Shown here: in pieces, positions 42,695-51,983 of the stretch | How positions within the stretch are numbered: position 1 is the first letter of the stretch | Layout of the letters: the number at the start of each line of letters is the position of its first letter | Assembly: GCA_963668185.1 (NCBI GenBank) | Contig: OY764162.1 | Location: 2,232,001-2,296,000 of the forward strand | From: G963668185 sp963668185 | GTDB taxonomy: Bacteria > Chloroflexota > Dehalococcoidia > Lucifugimonadales > G963668185 | Direction: 5' to 3' | Length of the DNA stretch: 64,000 bases | Notes under the pieces: generated by a model | Told to the model about the DNA's origin: nothing | Seen by the model: the letters and a program-made list of their open reading frames with translations, nothing else | Database searches by the model: none | Position numbers and translations under genes: made by a program

Positions 42695-43528
42695 ATGTCC
42701 AACACTCTACTCTGGCAAAACCTCGAGCAACGCGTGACGGAGATGGTCAACGAGTTTCCCGGCGTGGCGGGCGTATCGGTGAAGGACCTTACGCGGCCGG
42801 GGGGCTTCGGCGTCAACGCGGACGAGGTTTTTCCCACGGCATCGACGATCAAGATCCACATCCTGACCCGCCTGTTGCAGAAGGCTGAGGCAGCCGAACT
42901 GGACTTGGAGGAGATCATTCACGTTGCGCCTGAAACGTACACCCCGGGCAGCGGCGTGCTCGCGTACCTTGAGAACGGCTGCCACCTCACCGTCCTCAAC
43001 CTCGCGGTGCTGATGATCATAGTGTCGGACAACACGGCGACGAATCTGTGCATCGACATGGCGGGCATCGACGAGACGAATCGGATGGTGAGAGACCTCG
43101 GGCTGACGGCAACGACGCTGCGCAGGAAGATGCAGGACTTCGACTCGGTCGCGAGGAACAACGAGAACACCGCGACGCCGGCGGACTGCGTGGCTATGCT
43201 GTCCAGCCTGCACAACGGCAGGCCGTCGCACGGCGTGGCGCAGCAGTGCCTGGACATCCTGCGGAAGCCGATCAACTCTCCGCTGGCGAAGGCGATTCCG
43301 GAGGACGTGCCGCTTGCCAACAAGCCGGGAGCGATGGCGCGCGTCCGCAACGACGCGGGCATAGTGTTCCTGCCGAGGAGGCCTTACGCGATAGCGGTGA
43401 TGAGCAAGTTCGGCGTGTGCGAGCCTGCGGAGCAGGACCAGTGGATCACGGACATCGCGACGTTAGTGCACGAGTCGATGTCCGTACTGGACGAGTGCAG
43501 CGAGTTCGGGCAGGGCATCCCGCGCTGA
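42695..43528 (+). CDS. Class A beta-lactamase-like serine hydrolase
   Basis: 277 residues. The penicillin-binding/beta-lactamase fold shows Ser50-x-x-Lys53 (STIK), the SDN loop (Ser111-Asp112-Asn113) and a KPG triad (Lys210). The class A Glu166 region (normally ExxLN) reads DFDSVARNNENTATP, so deacylation Glu is not evident. No signal peptide is visible, unusual for a secreted lactamase. It may be a peptidase or esterase acting in the cytosol rather than an antibiotic-resistance enzyme. GAGAGG precedes the start. Confidence 0.82.
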   Translation: MSNTLLWQNLEQRVTEMVNEFPGVAGVSVKDLTRPGGFGVNADEVFPTASTIKIHILTRLLQKAEAAELDLEEIIHVAPETYTPGSGVLAYLENGCHLTVLNLAVLMIIVSDNTATNLCIDMAGIDETNRMVRDLGLTATTLRRKMQDFDSVARNNENTATPADCVAMLSSLHNGRPSHGVAQQCLDILRKPINSPLAKAIPEDVPLANKPGAMARVRNDAGIVFLPRRPYAIAVMSKFGVCEPAEQDQWITDIATLVHESMSVLDECSEFGQGIPR

Positions 43529-43670
43529 GCCCTTCGACAGGCTCAGGGCGAACGGAAACGGAGAGCGCACGGCCTTTTCGGCGGGCTTGGGCCGTTCGCG
43601 AACGGCCCCTACGGGGGCAGCAGCCAAAGGTGTCTTGCGAAAGGCCCTTCGACAGGCTCAGGGCGAACGG
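43529..43670. repeat. Composite dispersed repeat (copy C)
   Basis: It begins at the base after the hydrolase stop codon. Two CTTCGACAGGCTCAGGGC elements flank GGGCCGTTCGCGAACGGCCC and a TGTCTTGCG segment, the same order as at 41180-41326. No gene was found. Confidence 0.7.
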
Positions 43671-43688
43671 TTAGGTTGCCGGTATCCG

Positions 43689-43973
43689 CTAGTCTTTGAC
43701 GGCGCCGTTCAACTCTACGCCGGGGGTGAAGCCGACCCTCTTGTGAGCGGGGACGGTGACGAGGTCGCCGCCGCGAATCGGCTTCACGCGGCGGGCCTTG
43801 ACGCTTCTCACCTCGAAGGAGCCAAATCCGGTCAGCACGACGCGGTCGCCGGCGGCCAGCGCGTCCTGAATGCTGTCCAAAACGGCATTGAGCGCAGTTT
43901 CACCCTGTGCTAGTGAGCCTCCAAGCTTCGTGGAGACTCTGGAGGTGATGTCGCTCTTACGCAGGGTAGCCAT
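43689..43973 (-). CDS. HU-family DNA-binding protein
   Basis: 94 residues. It is a small nucleoid protein that bends DNA as a dimer. RKSDITSRVSTKLGG, DRVVLTGFGSFEVRSVKARR and the DNA-contacting arm region (KPIRGGDLVTVPAHKRVGF) match HU/IHF. The arm lacks the usual RNP signature (NP is replaced by V-K-P). AAGGA precedes ATG 43973 and a strong promoter lies upstream. Confidence 0.92.
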   Translation of the reverse strand: MATLRKSDITSRVSTKLGGSLAQGETALNAVLDSIQDALAAGDRVVLTGFGSFEVRSVKARRVKPIRGGDLVTVPAHKRVGFTPGVELNGAVKD

Positions 43974-44024
43974 GGATTAGATTCCTTTCGGGGACGGCGA
44001 AAGCCGAGGTGCGTTGTGGACGGC

Positions 44025-44053
44025 ATCGTATTTGCAAGCGCGAATAGTGTCAA
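44025..44053 (-). promoter_or_regulatory. HU gene promoter
   Basis: On the minus strand, TTGACA (44053-44048), 17 nt, TACGAT (44030-44025): near-consensus, with a ~45-nt leader. Confidence 0.6.
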
Positions 44054-44208
44054 GCAGCCGCGGAGGGAGCGGTAAAGTTGACAGGGCCGCGCGCATGGGA
44101 TTAGATTGAGCAGTTATCACAAATGCGAGCCGGTCTCCGGCAACGCCACGTATTGACGCGCGTACCGCACCCCCGAGCATTCCAAACCCGATATACATAC
44201 CGCACGCC

Positions 44209-44748
44209 ATGTTCTTCAACGTGTCACAACTGATGAGAGAGAGCAGCGGGGCTGAGCGCCGCTACTCGATCGACGAAGGTCATGTATCCGATTGGACGAG
44301 TGAAGATATACCCGTCAGGGGCCGGGTGCGGTTTCTGAGGACGGACAGAGGGGTCTGGGTCAGCGCCGACCTGGACACGGTGACGGAGAGTGCGTGCTGC
44401 CGCTGCCTCTCGACGTTCCGACAGCCGGTGCAGGTCGCGTTCGAGGAGGAGTACTTTCCCTACCCGGCGGACGGGCGTCCAGCACCGGACGAAGAGGTGT
44501 ACGGAGACAGCTTCTACATAGACGAGGGCCACGGCCTGGACATTTCGGAGGCCGTGCGGCAGTACACGCAGCTCAGCGCGCCGATGAAACCGCTGTGCGC
44601 TAGCAACTGCGCCGGCATCTGTCCGCACTGCGGCGCGAACCGGAACGAAACTAGTTGCGCGTGCGACGCGGGTAAGGCGGACCCAAGGTGGGCCCCGCTG
44701 CTGGAACTCGCAGCGAGCGGGAACGGCAAGACGAACGGAGTTTTCTGA
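44209..44748 (+). CDS. DUF177 (YceD-family) protein
   Basis: 179 residues. The DUF177 core is DIPVRGRVRFLRTDRGVWVS and CCRCLSTFRQPVQVAFEEEY. The C-terminus holds a Cys cluster (CASNCAGICPHCGANRNETSC), probably zinc-binding. YceD is conserved next to rpmF and is linked to 23S rRNA accumulation. No SD lies before ATG 44209, while TATACA (44192-44197) sits about 12 bp upstream, so the mRNA may be nearly leaderless. It is first in the run leading to rpmF and fabD. Confidence 0.85.
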   Translation: MFFNVSQLMRESSGAERRYSIDEGHVSDWTSEDIPVRGRVRFLRTDRGVWVSADLDTVTESACCRCLSTFRQPVQVAFEEEYFPYPADGRPAPDEEVYGDSFYIDEGHGLDISEAVRQYTQLSAPMKPLCASNCAGICPHCGANRNETSCACDAGKADPRWAPLLELAASGNGKTNGVF

Positions 44749-44750
44749 CA

Positions 44751-44945
44751 ATGCCACCACTTCCAAAGAAGAAGCACTCAAGACACCGAAAGGGCAGCCG
44801 AGCGTCGCACTTCGCCAAGCGCGCGCCGTCAACCACGACGTGCAACACCTGCGGCGCGGTCAACCTGCCTCACCGCGCCTGCCCGGACTGCGGTTACTTC
44901 AACGGGCGTCCCGTGCTTACGGCGGGGGCCTCCGAATTCGAGTAG
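44751..44945 (+). CDS. rpmF: 50S ribosomal protein L32
   Basis: 64 residues starting 2 bp after the DUF177 stop. PPLPKKKHSRHRKGSRASH is the L32 N-terminus, and CNTCG and CPDCG form the zinc knuckle. It is a component of the large subunit and is co-transcribed with DUF177 and fatty-acid genes, as in many bacteria. Confidence 0.95.
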   Translation: MPPLPKKKHSRHRKGSRASHFAKRAPSTTTCNTCGAVNLPHRACPDCGYFNGRPVLTAGASEFE

Positions 44946-44991
44946 CCGGCGCCGTGCCGGTCTCCGACGGAGCGCGATTCAGGAGAAACGA

Positions 44992-45951
44992 ATGATTACG
45001 CCTCAAGAAGCGAACACGAACGGCGCCCCGGTAGCGTTCCTGTTTCCGGGCCAGGGTTCCCAGGCGGTGGGCATGGGCAAAGACCTGTACGATGGATCCG
45101 AAGCCGCCCGCACGGTGTTCCATGAAGTGGACCGGGCGCTGGAGCGCCCCTTGACCAGGCTGCTTTTCTTCGGGCCTGAGGAGGAGTTGAGGGAGACGGT
45201 CAACGCGCAGCCCGCGATCATGGCCGTGAGCCTGGCCTGCATGAAGGCCATGATGGAGAACCTGAGCCCCGACAGCATGCCCTACCCGGCCTTTGTGGCA
45301 GGCCACAGCTTAGGCGAGTACACGGCGCTGGCGGCGTCGGGCGTCCTCAGCGTGGGCGATACGGCGAGGCTGGTGCGCAAGCGGGGCGAGCTCATGCAGA
45401 CGGCGTGCGACCAGCGGCCCGGCTCGATGGCGGCGATCATTGGCCTGGACGAGATGACGATGGAGGAGATCGCCAGGGAGACGGGGACGTACGTTTCTAA
45501 TATCAACACCGGAGAGCAGATCGTGGTGAGCGGGGAGCGCATCGCGGTGGCGAACGCGCTGGACCTGGCGACGGCCCGGGGCGCGAAGAAGGCGATACCG
45601 TTGAAGGTCGGCGGCGCGTTCCACTCGGCGCTGATGGAGCCGGCGCGGTCGGGCCTGGAGGACGCGGTGACCCGCATGCGGTTCAAGGACGCGCGGGTGC
45701 CGATCGTCGCCAACTGCACGGCTGAGCCGATAACGGCCGCGGATGAGATCCGGCAGGAACTGGTTACGCAGATCAGCAGTTGCGTGCAGTGGAAGAGGTC
45801 GATCGACTACATGATCGAGGCCGGAACGAAGCAGTTCATCGAGGTTGGCCCCGGCAGGGCGCTCAGCGGGATGGTCAAGCGCATCGACCGCAGCGCAGAG
45901 GCTGTCAACGTGTCTGACATTAAGTCGATCGTCAGCCTTCGGAGGGACTGA
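44992..45951 (+). CDS. fabD: Malonyl-CoA:ACP transacylase
   Basis: 319 residues. It loads malonate from CoA onto acyl carrier protein. The nucleophile Ser106 lies in GHSLGE, the partner His211 in GGAFHS, and FPGQGSQ is at the N-terminus. AGGAG precedes ATG 44992. The usual partners plsX, fabH and fabG are missing from this cluster; only acpP is nearby. Confidence 0.95.
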   Translation: MITPQEANTNGAPVAFLFPGQGSQAVGMGKDLYDGSEAARTVFHEVDRALERPLTRLLFFGPEEELRETVNAQPAIMAVSLACMKAMMENLSPDSMPYPAFVAGHSLGEYTALAASGVLSVGDTARLVRKRGELMQTACDQRPGSMAAIIGLDEMTMEEIARETGTYVSNINTGEQIVVSGERIAVANALDLATARGAKKAIPLKVGGAFHSALMEPARSGLEDAVTRMRFKDARVPIVANCTAEPITAADEIRQELVTQISSCVQWKRSIDYMIEAGTKQFIEVGPGRALSGMVKRIDRSAEAVNVSDIKSIVSLRRD

Positions 45952-46003
45952 CGATCGCCGACGTTACGAGGCTGAGGGCGCGCGTTCAGTTAAACTGCAC
46001 TTC

Positions 46004-46513
46004 ATGACTACGGTCAGCACTCCCCGCAAAGGGGCCCAATCGCCTTCCAGGCGGCGTATGCGCGTCGCGGCTTTACAGGTCCTCTATGAAGTTGATAGTG
46101 TACGGCGTGACCCGGACTTGGCCTTCGAGCGGCTGCTGGAGACGTGGCCGCTCGACGAGGGGCCGGAACGGGCCGCAAGGGAGATCGTCAGGGGGGTCAT
46201 CGCCAACTGCGGACGGCTGGACGAACTGATCGCGAAGCACGCGCCTTCCTGGCCTGTGCGGCAACTGGCGATTGTGGACCGCAACATACTGCGGGTAGCC
46301 ATGTACGAAATGATCTTTGACAGGGATACGCCCGTCAAAGTGGCGATCAATGAGGGAGTTGAGGTGGCCAAGGCTTTCGGGTCCGACGGCTCGCCGGGCT
46401 TTGTGAACGGCGTGCTTGGATCCGTGTACAAAGAGGAAAGCTCGGAAGGCCCGTACGCAGGCGACGAGTTACTGACAACAACGGAGGTGCCCAGCAATGG
46501 CAACAGTGCTTGA
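46004..46513 (+). CDS. nusB: Transcription antitermination factor NusB
   Basis: 169 residues from ATG 46004. RRRMRVAALQVLYEVD and IDRNILRVAMYEM-type helices (VDRNILRVAMYEMIFDRDTP) plus VAINEGVEVAKAFGS and FVNGVLGSVYKE are NusB signatures. It works with NusE (S10) at boxA in rRNA antitermination. It overlaps acpP by 17 bp. Confidence 0.92.
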   Translation: MTTVSTPRKGAQSPSRRRMRVAALQVLYEVDSVRRDPDLAFERLLETWPLDEGPERAAREIVRGVIANCGRLDELIAKHAPSWPVRQLAIVDRNILRVAMYEMIFDRDTPVKVAINEGVEVAKAFGSDGSPGFVNGVLGSVYKEESSEGPYAGDELLTTTEVPSNGNSA

Positions 46514-46754
46514 AAGAGTGCAGGAGGTGGTGGCGGACAAGCTGAGCGTGGAGCCGGATGAGGTTATCCCTTCGGCATCGTTCACAGAAGACCTCGGCGC
46601 AGACTCACTGGACCTGGTGGAGTTGATCATGGCGTTCGAGGAGGAGTTCTCCACCGCCGACGATGAGCTGCAGATCTCCGACGAAGACGCGGAAAACATA
46701 ACGACTGTGCAGGAAGCCCTGGACTATCTGTCCGAAAAGGGCATCGATGACTGA
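46497..46754 (+). CDS. acpP: Acyl carrier protein
   Basis: 85 residues. Ser37 in GADSLDLVELIM is the phosphopantetheine site. It carries growing acyl chains in fatty-acid synthesis. GGAGGTG lies 8 nt before ATG 46497. It overlaps nusB at its 5' end and the DNA glycosylase gene by 8 bp at its 3' end. Confidence 0.95.
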   Translation: MATVLERVQEVVADKLSVEPDEVIPSASFTEDLGADSLDLVELIMAFEEEFSTADDELQISDEDAENITTVQEALDYLSEKGIDD

Positions 46755-47352
46755 ATTCGACGACTTGGAGCAGCGGATCAGGTCGTGCGTCCTGTGCCCG
46801 CTTGCCCAGGAGAGGACAAACGCGGTCCCAGGCGACGGGTCCCGAAACGCCGACGTGATGTTCATCGGAGAGGGCCCCGGCTTCCATGAGGACCGCCAGG
46901 GGCTGCCGTTCGTTGGACCGGCCGGCAAGTTTCTGGATGAGCTGCTTCACGGCATAGGGCTGCGCCGAGAGGACGTGTACATCACGAACATGGTGAAGTG
47001 CCGTCCGCCGAACAACCGGGACCCCCTTCCGGCGGAACTCGCTGCCTGCAGACCGTACATGGACAAGCAACTGGACCTGATCAAGCCGAAGGTGATTGCC
47101 ACGCTTGGCAGGTTCTCGTTTTCAAAGTTCTTTCCGAACGAACCGATAAGCAGGGCGCGCGGGAAGTCCAGGAAGTGGGAGAACTATACGGTGTTTCCCA
47201 TGTACCACCCGGCGGCGGCGCTGCATAATCCCCAGCTGAGGCCGGTCATAGAGGGCGACTTCTCGAAACTGCCGGCGCTGATCGAAGAGATCGCCGGCGC
47301 GGAGAGCGCAGGGCCGGAGCCTCAGCAGTTGGGCCTCTTTGCCAATCGGTAG
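46747..47352 (+). CDS. Uracil-DNA glycosylase (family 4-like, Fe-S)
   Basis: 201 residues. It removes uracil from DNA as the first step of base-excision repair. GEGPGFHEDRQGLPFVGPAG is the active-site motif and YHPAAAL the leucine-loop side. Four Cys (CVLC, KCRPPNNRDPLPAELAAC) fit the [4Fe-4S] cluster of family 4 enzymes. It overlaps acpP, so it is in the operon. Confidence 0.92.
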   Translation: MTEFDDLEQRIRSCVLCPLAQERTNAVPGDGSRNADVMFIGEGPGFHEDRQGLPFVGPAGKFLDELLHGIGLRREDVYITNMVKCRPPNNRDPLPAELAACRPYMDKQLDLIKPKVIATLGRFSFSKFFPNEPISRARGKSRKWENYTVFPMYHPAAALHNPQLRPVIEGDFSKLPALIEEIAGAESAGPEPQQLGLFANR

Positions 47353-47394
47353 GGAAGGCGCGCGCCTTCCGATCCCGACTACTACGTTGCGTAG

Positions 47395-49053
47395 ATGAAC
47401 GAACCTTCGCTTAGAGTCATTCCCCTGGGCGGTCTCGGCGAGATCGGCCGGAACATGATGGCGTTCGAGTACGGCGGCGAGATCGTGGTGGTGGACGCCG
47501 GCGTGCTGTTCCCGGAGGAGGACATGCCCGGGGTGGACTTCGTCATCCCGGACATCACGTACCTCGTCGAGAACAGCGACTCGGTACGCGCGATTCTCAT
47601 CACGCACGGCCACGAGGACCATATCGGGGCGCTGCCCTGGATACTGCCGGAACTGGACGCGCCGGTGTACGCGCCGCGGCTCGCGCACGGCTTGATAACT
47701 GTGAAGCTGCGGGAGCGCGGCGTGCTGAAGCAGGCGCGGCTCAATGTCGTGGAGCCGCACTCTCCGTTCCGGCTGGGCAACTTTTCGGTGGAGTTCTTCA
47801 GGGTGTGCCACTCGATACCCGACGCGATGGGCATCGCGCTGCGCACTCCCGCCGGCCTGGTGATACACACGGGCGACTTCAAGATCGACCATACGCCGGT
47901 GGACGGGCTGCCGACCGACTTTTCGGCGCTAGCCGAGCTGACGTCCGAGGGCGTGCTTCTTATGTGCTCAGATTCGACGTACGCGGAGGTGGAAGGGTAC
48001 ACGTCGTCCGAGCAGGTAGTGGGCGAGACGCTGGCGAGAGTGATAGGCGAGGCCGAGGGCCGGGTGATCGTGAGCAGCTTCGCGTCGCTGATCTCGCGCA
48101 TACAGCAGGTCATCAACGCGGCTGATACGTACGGCCGCAAGGTATCGGTCGTGGGCCGCAGCATGGTGAACAACGTGAAGATGGCCATGAACATGGGCTA
48201 CTTGAGGGACCCGGGGAACGTGGTGGTCCCGATCAGCCACTCGCGCCAACTGCCGCACGAGCAGGTCGTGATCATGGCCACCGGCAGCCAGGGCGAGCCG
48301 ACTTCCGCCCTGGTCCGCATGGCAAAGGGCGAGCACCAAGACGTGGAGGTGATGGACGGGGACACGGTGGTGATCTCAGCTTCGCCGATCCCGGGAAACG
48401 AGACGCTGGTGTCGAGGACGATCGACAATCTCTACCGGAAGGGCGCCAGGGTGTACTACAGCCGCACGGCAAACGTCCACGTCCACGGGCACGCCAGCCG
48501 TGAGGAACTGAAGATGATGCTGGGACTTGTGAAGCCGCAGTACTTCGTGCCGGTCCACGGCGAGTACCGGCACCAGGTGGCCCACGCGGAACTGGCGCAG
48601 TCGATGGGCATACCGGAGTACAACACGTTCGTTCTCGAGAACGGCGACGTGCTCGAAGTCTGCGGTGAGTATGGCGAGGTCGTCGACAGCGTGCCGGCGG
48701 GCCGCGTGTTCGTGGACGGCGGCCGCCTGTGGGGATCGAACGAGGCGATTCTTGCCGAGCGCAGACGGCTCGCGCAGGACGGCGTGGTTGTCGTGACCGT
48801 GTCCTTCGACGCCGATACCGGGGAGGTGCTTGGCAGCCCCCAGATCGCCTCGTCCGGGTTCTCGACAAGTACGGAAGGTCCAGATTTGTTCAATACATTG
48901 TCCAAAAACGTGCTTACGTTGCTGGACGACGAGCTTACAATTGCTTCTGACTGGGAGACTGTAAGGAGTTCTGTCGCCAGAACCGTTGCGGGCTATCTGC
49001 AGAAGCAAACCAGGAGACGGCCTACGGTTCTGGTGGTGATGGACGAAGTGTAG
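47395..49053 (+). CDS. rnj: Ribonuclease J
   Basis: 552 residues. It is a metallo-beta-lactamase/beta-CASP RNase with endonuclease and 5' exonuclease activity in mRNA decay and rRNA maturation. Zinc motif His71-x-His73-x-Asp75-His76 (THGHEDHIG), HTGDFKID, beta-CASP region and PVHGEYRH are present. The C-terminal ~100 residues include SDWETVRSSVARTVAGYLQK for dimerisation. It lies 42 bp after udg and 12 bp before ftsK. Confidence 0.94.
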   Translation: MNEPSLRVIPLGGLGEIGRNMMAFEYGGEIVVVDAGVLFPEEDMPGVDFVIPDITYLVENSDSVRAILITHGHEDHIGALPWILPELDAPVYAPRLAHGLITVKLRERGVLKQARLNVVEPHSPFRLGNFSVEFFRVCHSIPDAMGIALRTPAGLVIHTGDFKIDHTPVDGLPTDFSALAELTSEGVLLMCSDSTYAEVEGYTSSEQVVGETLARVIGEAEGRVIVSSFASLISRIQQVINAADTYGRKVSVVGRSMVNNVKMAMNMGYLRDPGNVVVPISHSRQLPHEQVVIMATGSQGEPTSALVRMAKGEHQDVEVMDGDTVVISASPIPGNETLVSRTIDNLYRKGARVYYSRTANVHVHGHASREELKMMLGLVKPQYFVPVHGEYRHQVAHAELAQSMGIPEYNTFVLENGDVLEVCGEYGEVVDSVPAGRVFVDGGRLWGSNEAILAERRRLAQDGVVVVTVSFDADTGEVLGSPQIASSGFSTSTEGPDLFNTLSKNVLTLLDDELTIASDWETVRSSVARTVAGYLQKQTRRRPTVLVVMDEV

Positions 49054-49065
49054 TGGGCAGGAACC

Positions 49066-51873
49066 ATGGCAAAAACGAAGTCGGAGACGAAGCCCCGCAA
49101 GGCGGAGCCTAAGGAAGCACGCGCTTCATCGACCGGGGCAGCGCCTACCGGCGGGTTGCTCCTGGGTATCGCAGCCTTTGTGCTCCTGGGGGTAATCGGC
49201 GGTGCCGTCTATTACTACCGGACGGTCATCGCGGACGGGTTCACGACCGGCCACGACACGGTGCTTTCCTATCTGGGATTCGGAATAATCCCGAGCGCCG
49301 TGTGGCTGGCGGGAGCCGTTGGGATGGTCAAGTACCGGAAGAACGGCCTGGGCCATCCGAGGGTGTGGGCGGCTTCGCTCACTCTGCTCGCGGCGACGTT
49401 CGGCATCCTTGCTTTCTTCTCATTCCAGCAGGGCGCCATGGCCTACTTCACGCTGGACGGGATGTACGGGCTGGGCGGCAAGCTGGGACAGTGGATATCG
49501 GGGATTTACGGAGGAACCGGCTCGATATTCGGCCAGACGCTCGGCGCAGTGCGTGTAACGGCGCTGGTGTTCGCCGGGGCGGCGCTGATCGTCCCTGTTC
49601 TCGCGTTTGCGGCGTGGGAGATCACGGCTGCCCTTTCGATGTACCTGTACGTCAGGTTCGTGATGGTGATGCGGGCCGTGTTCGATTCCCTGGGGCGCAG
49701 GCTTCGCCAGAGGCAAGCTGCGCGCGCAGCAGCAGCCGATGCTGAGGACGCCATCGTCCCGGATACGCCTGCGCAAGCCGGACAGTGGCAGGACATCCCG
49801 GCCACGCCGATGTTCGACACCTCCGTACCTGTCAGCACGCCTTCTTCGTTCGGCTCTTCGCCCGCATATTCCGGCGTGCCGATCAGCGGCGCGGCGTTCT
49901 CGGGAACGTCCGGGACCGAGGCCGCTTTTGCCGAAACTCCGAGTTCAGGGGCCGTCTTCGCGGGTATTCCCGACGACAGCGATGAGTTCGACGATGCGCC
50001 GCGGAGGACAACGGTGTTCGGAGGCGTGATCAACGCGTCGGCAATGGAGGAGGCGGTCCAGGTTGACACCGAGGATGATGCGGTCGCCGGAAGCATACCC
50101 GTGGTGAACGGGTCCCCAAATGGCAGCGGGGACGACTTCGACGACATCGGGATTGCGCCGCCGCCGAGGGAGGCGGCAGACCCATTTAGCGACTCCGGGG
50201 ACGTGGGACCAGCGTCAGGACGGTTCAACCGGTTCTGGTCCATGACTGATCCGGACGCAGAGGCCGTTCAAGGCGATGAGACGCCGGACCTCGCGGATGG
50301 AAACCACGGAGGTTTGAACGGCGCGACGGCATGGGAGGCGGAGGACATCGAGGAAGAGCCGCTGGTTCCAGCGCTTCCGGAGTGGACCAAGCCGCCAATC
50401 CAGTTGCTGGACGACGCGCCGCAGACGTTCATTTCCAACGAGGAGATTTCGGCGACCGCGAATGCCATCAAGGCCACGCTGGCCGACTACGGCGTTGAGG
50501 TAGAGATCGGCCAGGCGAAGCCGGGGCCGGCGGTGACGATGTACGGCCTGACGCCGGGCTGGATACGCAAGTACCGACAGGTCAGGGATCGCAACGAGGA
50601 CGGCACCCCAAAGCTGGACGAGCGCGGCAAGCAGATCGTGCGGCGGGAGGAGACGAAGACCAGGGTGAAGGTGGACAGCATCCTGCATCGGGAGAAGGAC
50701 CTCGCGCTGGCGCTGAAGACGCCTTCGATCAGGATAGAGACGCCGGTGATGGGGCAGTCGCTGCTCGGCATCGAGGTGCCGAACCCGAATCCGAGCGTGG
50801 TATCGCTGCGCTCCGTCATGGAAAGCAATGAGTTCACGAAGCTGCGGTCCGACAACCGTCTCGCGATGGCGCTGGGGCGAGGCAGCGGCGGGGAGACCAT
50901 GGTCACCGACCTTACGAAGATGCCCCACCTGCTCATCGCCGGCGCGACCGGCAGCGGGAAGAGCGTTTGCATCAACGGCATAGTCTCGTGCCTGATCATG
51001 GAGAAGGCGCCGGACGAGCTGCGGCTGCTTCTGGTTGACCCGAAGCGCGTCGAACTGACGCCATACAACGGCATACCGCACCTGCTGACGCCGGTGGTGG
51101 TGGAGACCGACCAAGTTGTGGGACTGCTCAAGGGCGTGATCAGGGAGATGATGGACCGCTACCGCAAGATGGAAGAGCTTGGGGTGCGAAATATCGAGGC
51201 GTACAACAAGAGGGTTGAGGAGCGGATGCCGTTCCTGGTGGTGGTGGTGGACGAACTGGCGGACCTGATGATGACGGCGTCGTTCGACGTGGAGCAGTCG
51301 TTGTGCAGGCTCGCGCAGCTCGGGCGGGCCACGGGCATACACCTTGTGATCGCGACGCAGCGGCCTTCGGTGGACGTTCTGACGGGCCTGATCAAGGCCA
51401 ACTTCCCAAGCCGCATCAGCTTCGGCGTTACTTCGCAGATCGACTCCCGCACGATCCTGGATACGGCGGGAGCGGAGAAGCTGCTGGGGCGCGGCGACAT
51501 GCTGTTCCAGCCGATCGACGCGAGCCGGCCAGAGCGTGTGCAGGGAGTCTGGATATCCGACTCGGAGGTCGAGGAACTGGTCACATACTGGCAGTCCACG
51601 CCGAGGGGCCCGATGCCGGCGGTCAACCTCGAGGCTGTGCCGGAGGACGACGCGTCAGAAGACATCGAACGCTCCGAGGACAGGGACGACATGCTGGACA
51701 AGGCGATCGAATTGGCGCACACGCAGAGCAAACTATCGACATCGCTCCTGCAACGCCGGCTTCGCATCGGCTATCCTCGCGCCGCGAGACTGATGGACCA
51801 GCTGGAGGAAGAGGGCATAGTGGGGCCGAGTGACGGCTCGAAGTCGAGGGATGTTATAATCTCATCCAGTTGA
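49066..51873 (+). CDS. ftsK: FtsK/SpoIIIE-family DNA translocase
   Basis: 935 residues. It pumps chromosomal DNA through the closing septum. Four N-terminal helices (~25-210) anchor it. A low-complexity Ser/Pro/acidic linker (~230-420) follows, then the alpha domain (EISATANAIKATLADYGVEV) and motor with Walker A GATGSGKS (626-633), Walker B LVVVVDELADLM, and IATQRPSVDVLTG. A C-terminal gamma winged helix (QSKLSTSLLQRRLRIGYPRA) would read polar DNA motifs. Confidence 0.94.
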   Translation: MAKTKSETKPRKAEPKEARASSTGAAPTGGLLLGIAAFVLLGVIGGAVYYYRTVIADGFTTGHDTVLSYLGFGIIPSAVWLAGAVGMVKYRKNGLGHPRVWAASLTLLAATFGILAFFSFQQGAMAYFTLDGMYGLGGKLGQWISGIYGGTGSIFGQTLGAVRVTALVFAGAALIVPVLAFAAWEITAALSMYLYVRFVMVMRAVFDSLGRRLRQRQAARAAAADAEDAIVPDTPAQAGQWQDIPATPMFDTSVPVSTPSSFGSSPAYSGVPISGAAFSGTSGTEAAFAETPSSGAVFAGIPDDSDEFDDAPRRTTVFGGVINASAMEEAVQVDTEDDAVAGSIPVVNGSPNGSGDDFDDIGIAPPPREAADPFSDSGDVGPASGRFNRFWSMTDPDAEAVQGDETPDLADGNHGGLNGATAWEAEDIEEEPLVPALPEWTKPPIQLLDDAPQTFISNEEISATANAIKATLADYGVEVEIGQAKPGPAVTMYGLTPGWIRKYRQVRDRNEDGTPKLDERGKQIVRREETKTRVKVDSILHREKDLALALKTPSIRIETPVMGQSLLGIEVPNPNPSVVSLRSVMESNEFTKLRSDNRLAMALGRGSGGETMVTDLTKMPHLLIAGATGSGKSVCINGIVSCLIMEKAPDELRLLLVDPKRVELTPYNGIPHLLTPVVVETDQVVGLLKGVIREMMDRYRKMEELGVRNIEAYNKRVEERMPFLVVVVDELADLMMTASFDVEQSLCRLAQLGRATGIHLVIATQRPSVDVLTGLIKANFPSRISFGVTSQIDSRTILDTAGAEKLLGRGDMLFQPIDASRPERVQGVWISDSEVEELVTYWQSTPRGPMPAVNLEAVPEDDASEDIERSEDRDDMLDKAIELAHTQSKLSTSLLQRRLRIGYPRAARLMDQLEEEGIVGPSDGSKSRDVIISSS
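51852..51860 (+). promoter_or_regulatory. Extended -10 promoter inside the ftsK end, for accDA
   Basis: TG (51852-51853) plus a perfect TATAAT (51855-51860) just before the ftsK stop, with a weak GTGACG -35. Two hairpins (51880-51900 and 51911-51930) follow in the leader before accDA. Confidence 0.5.
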
Positions 51874-51983
51874 CGCTGGGTTGCCGGCTACAACGGCAAC
51901 CACGGCCATCGGGCGGTCCGAGAACCGCCCCGCGCCTGTCCCAAACGGTCTGAATTCCTCCGCCCGAAGGCTGGTCGATTCCC

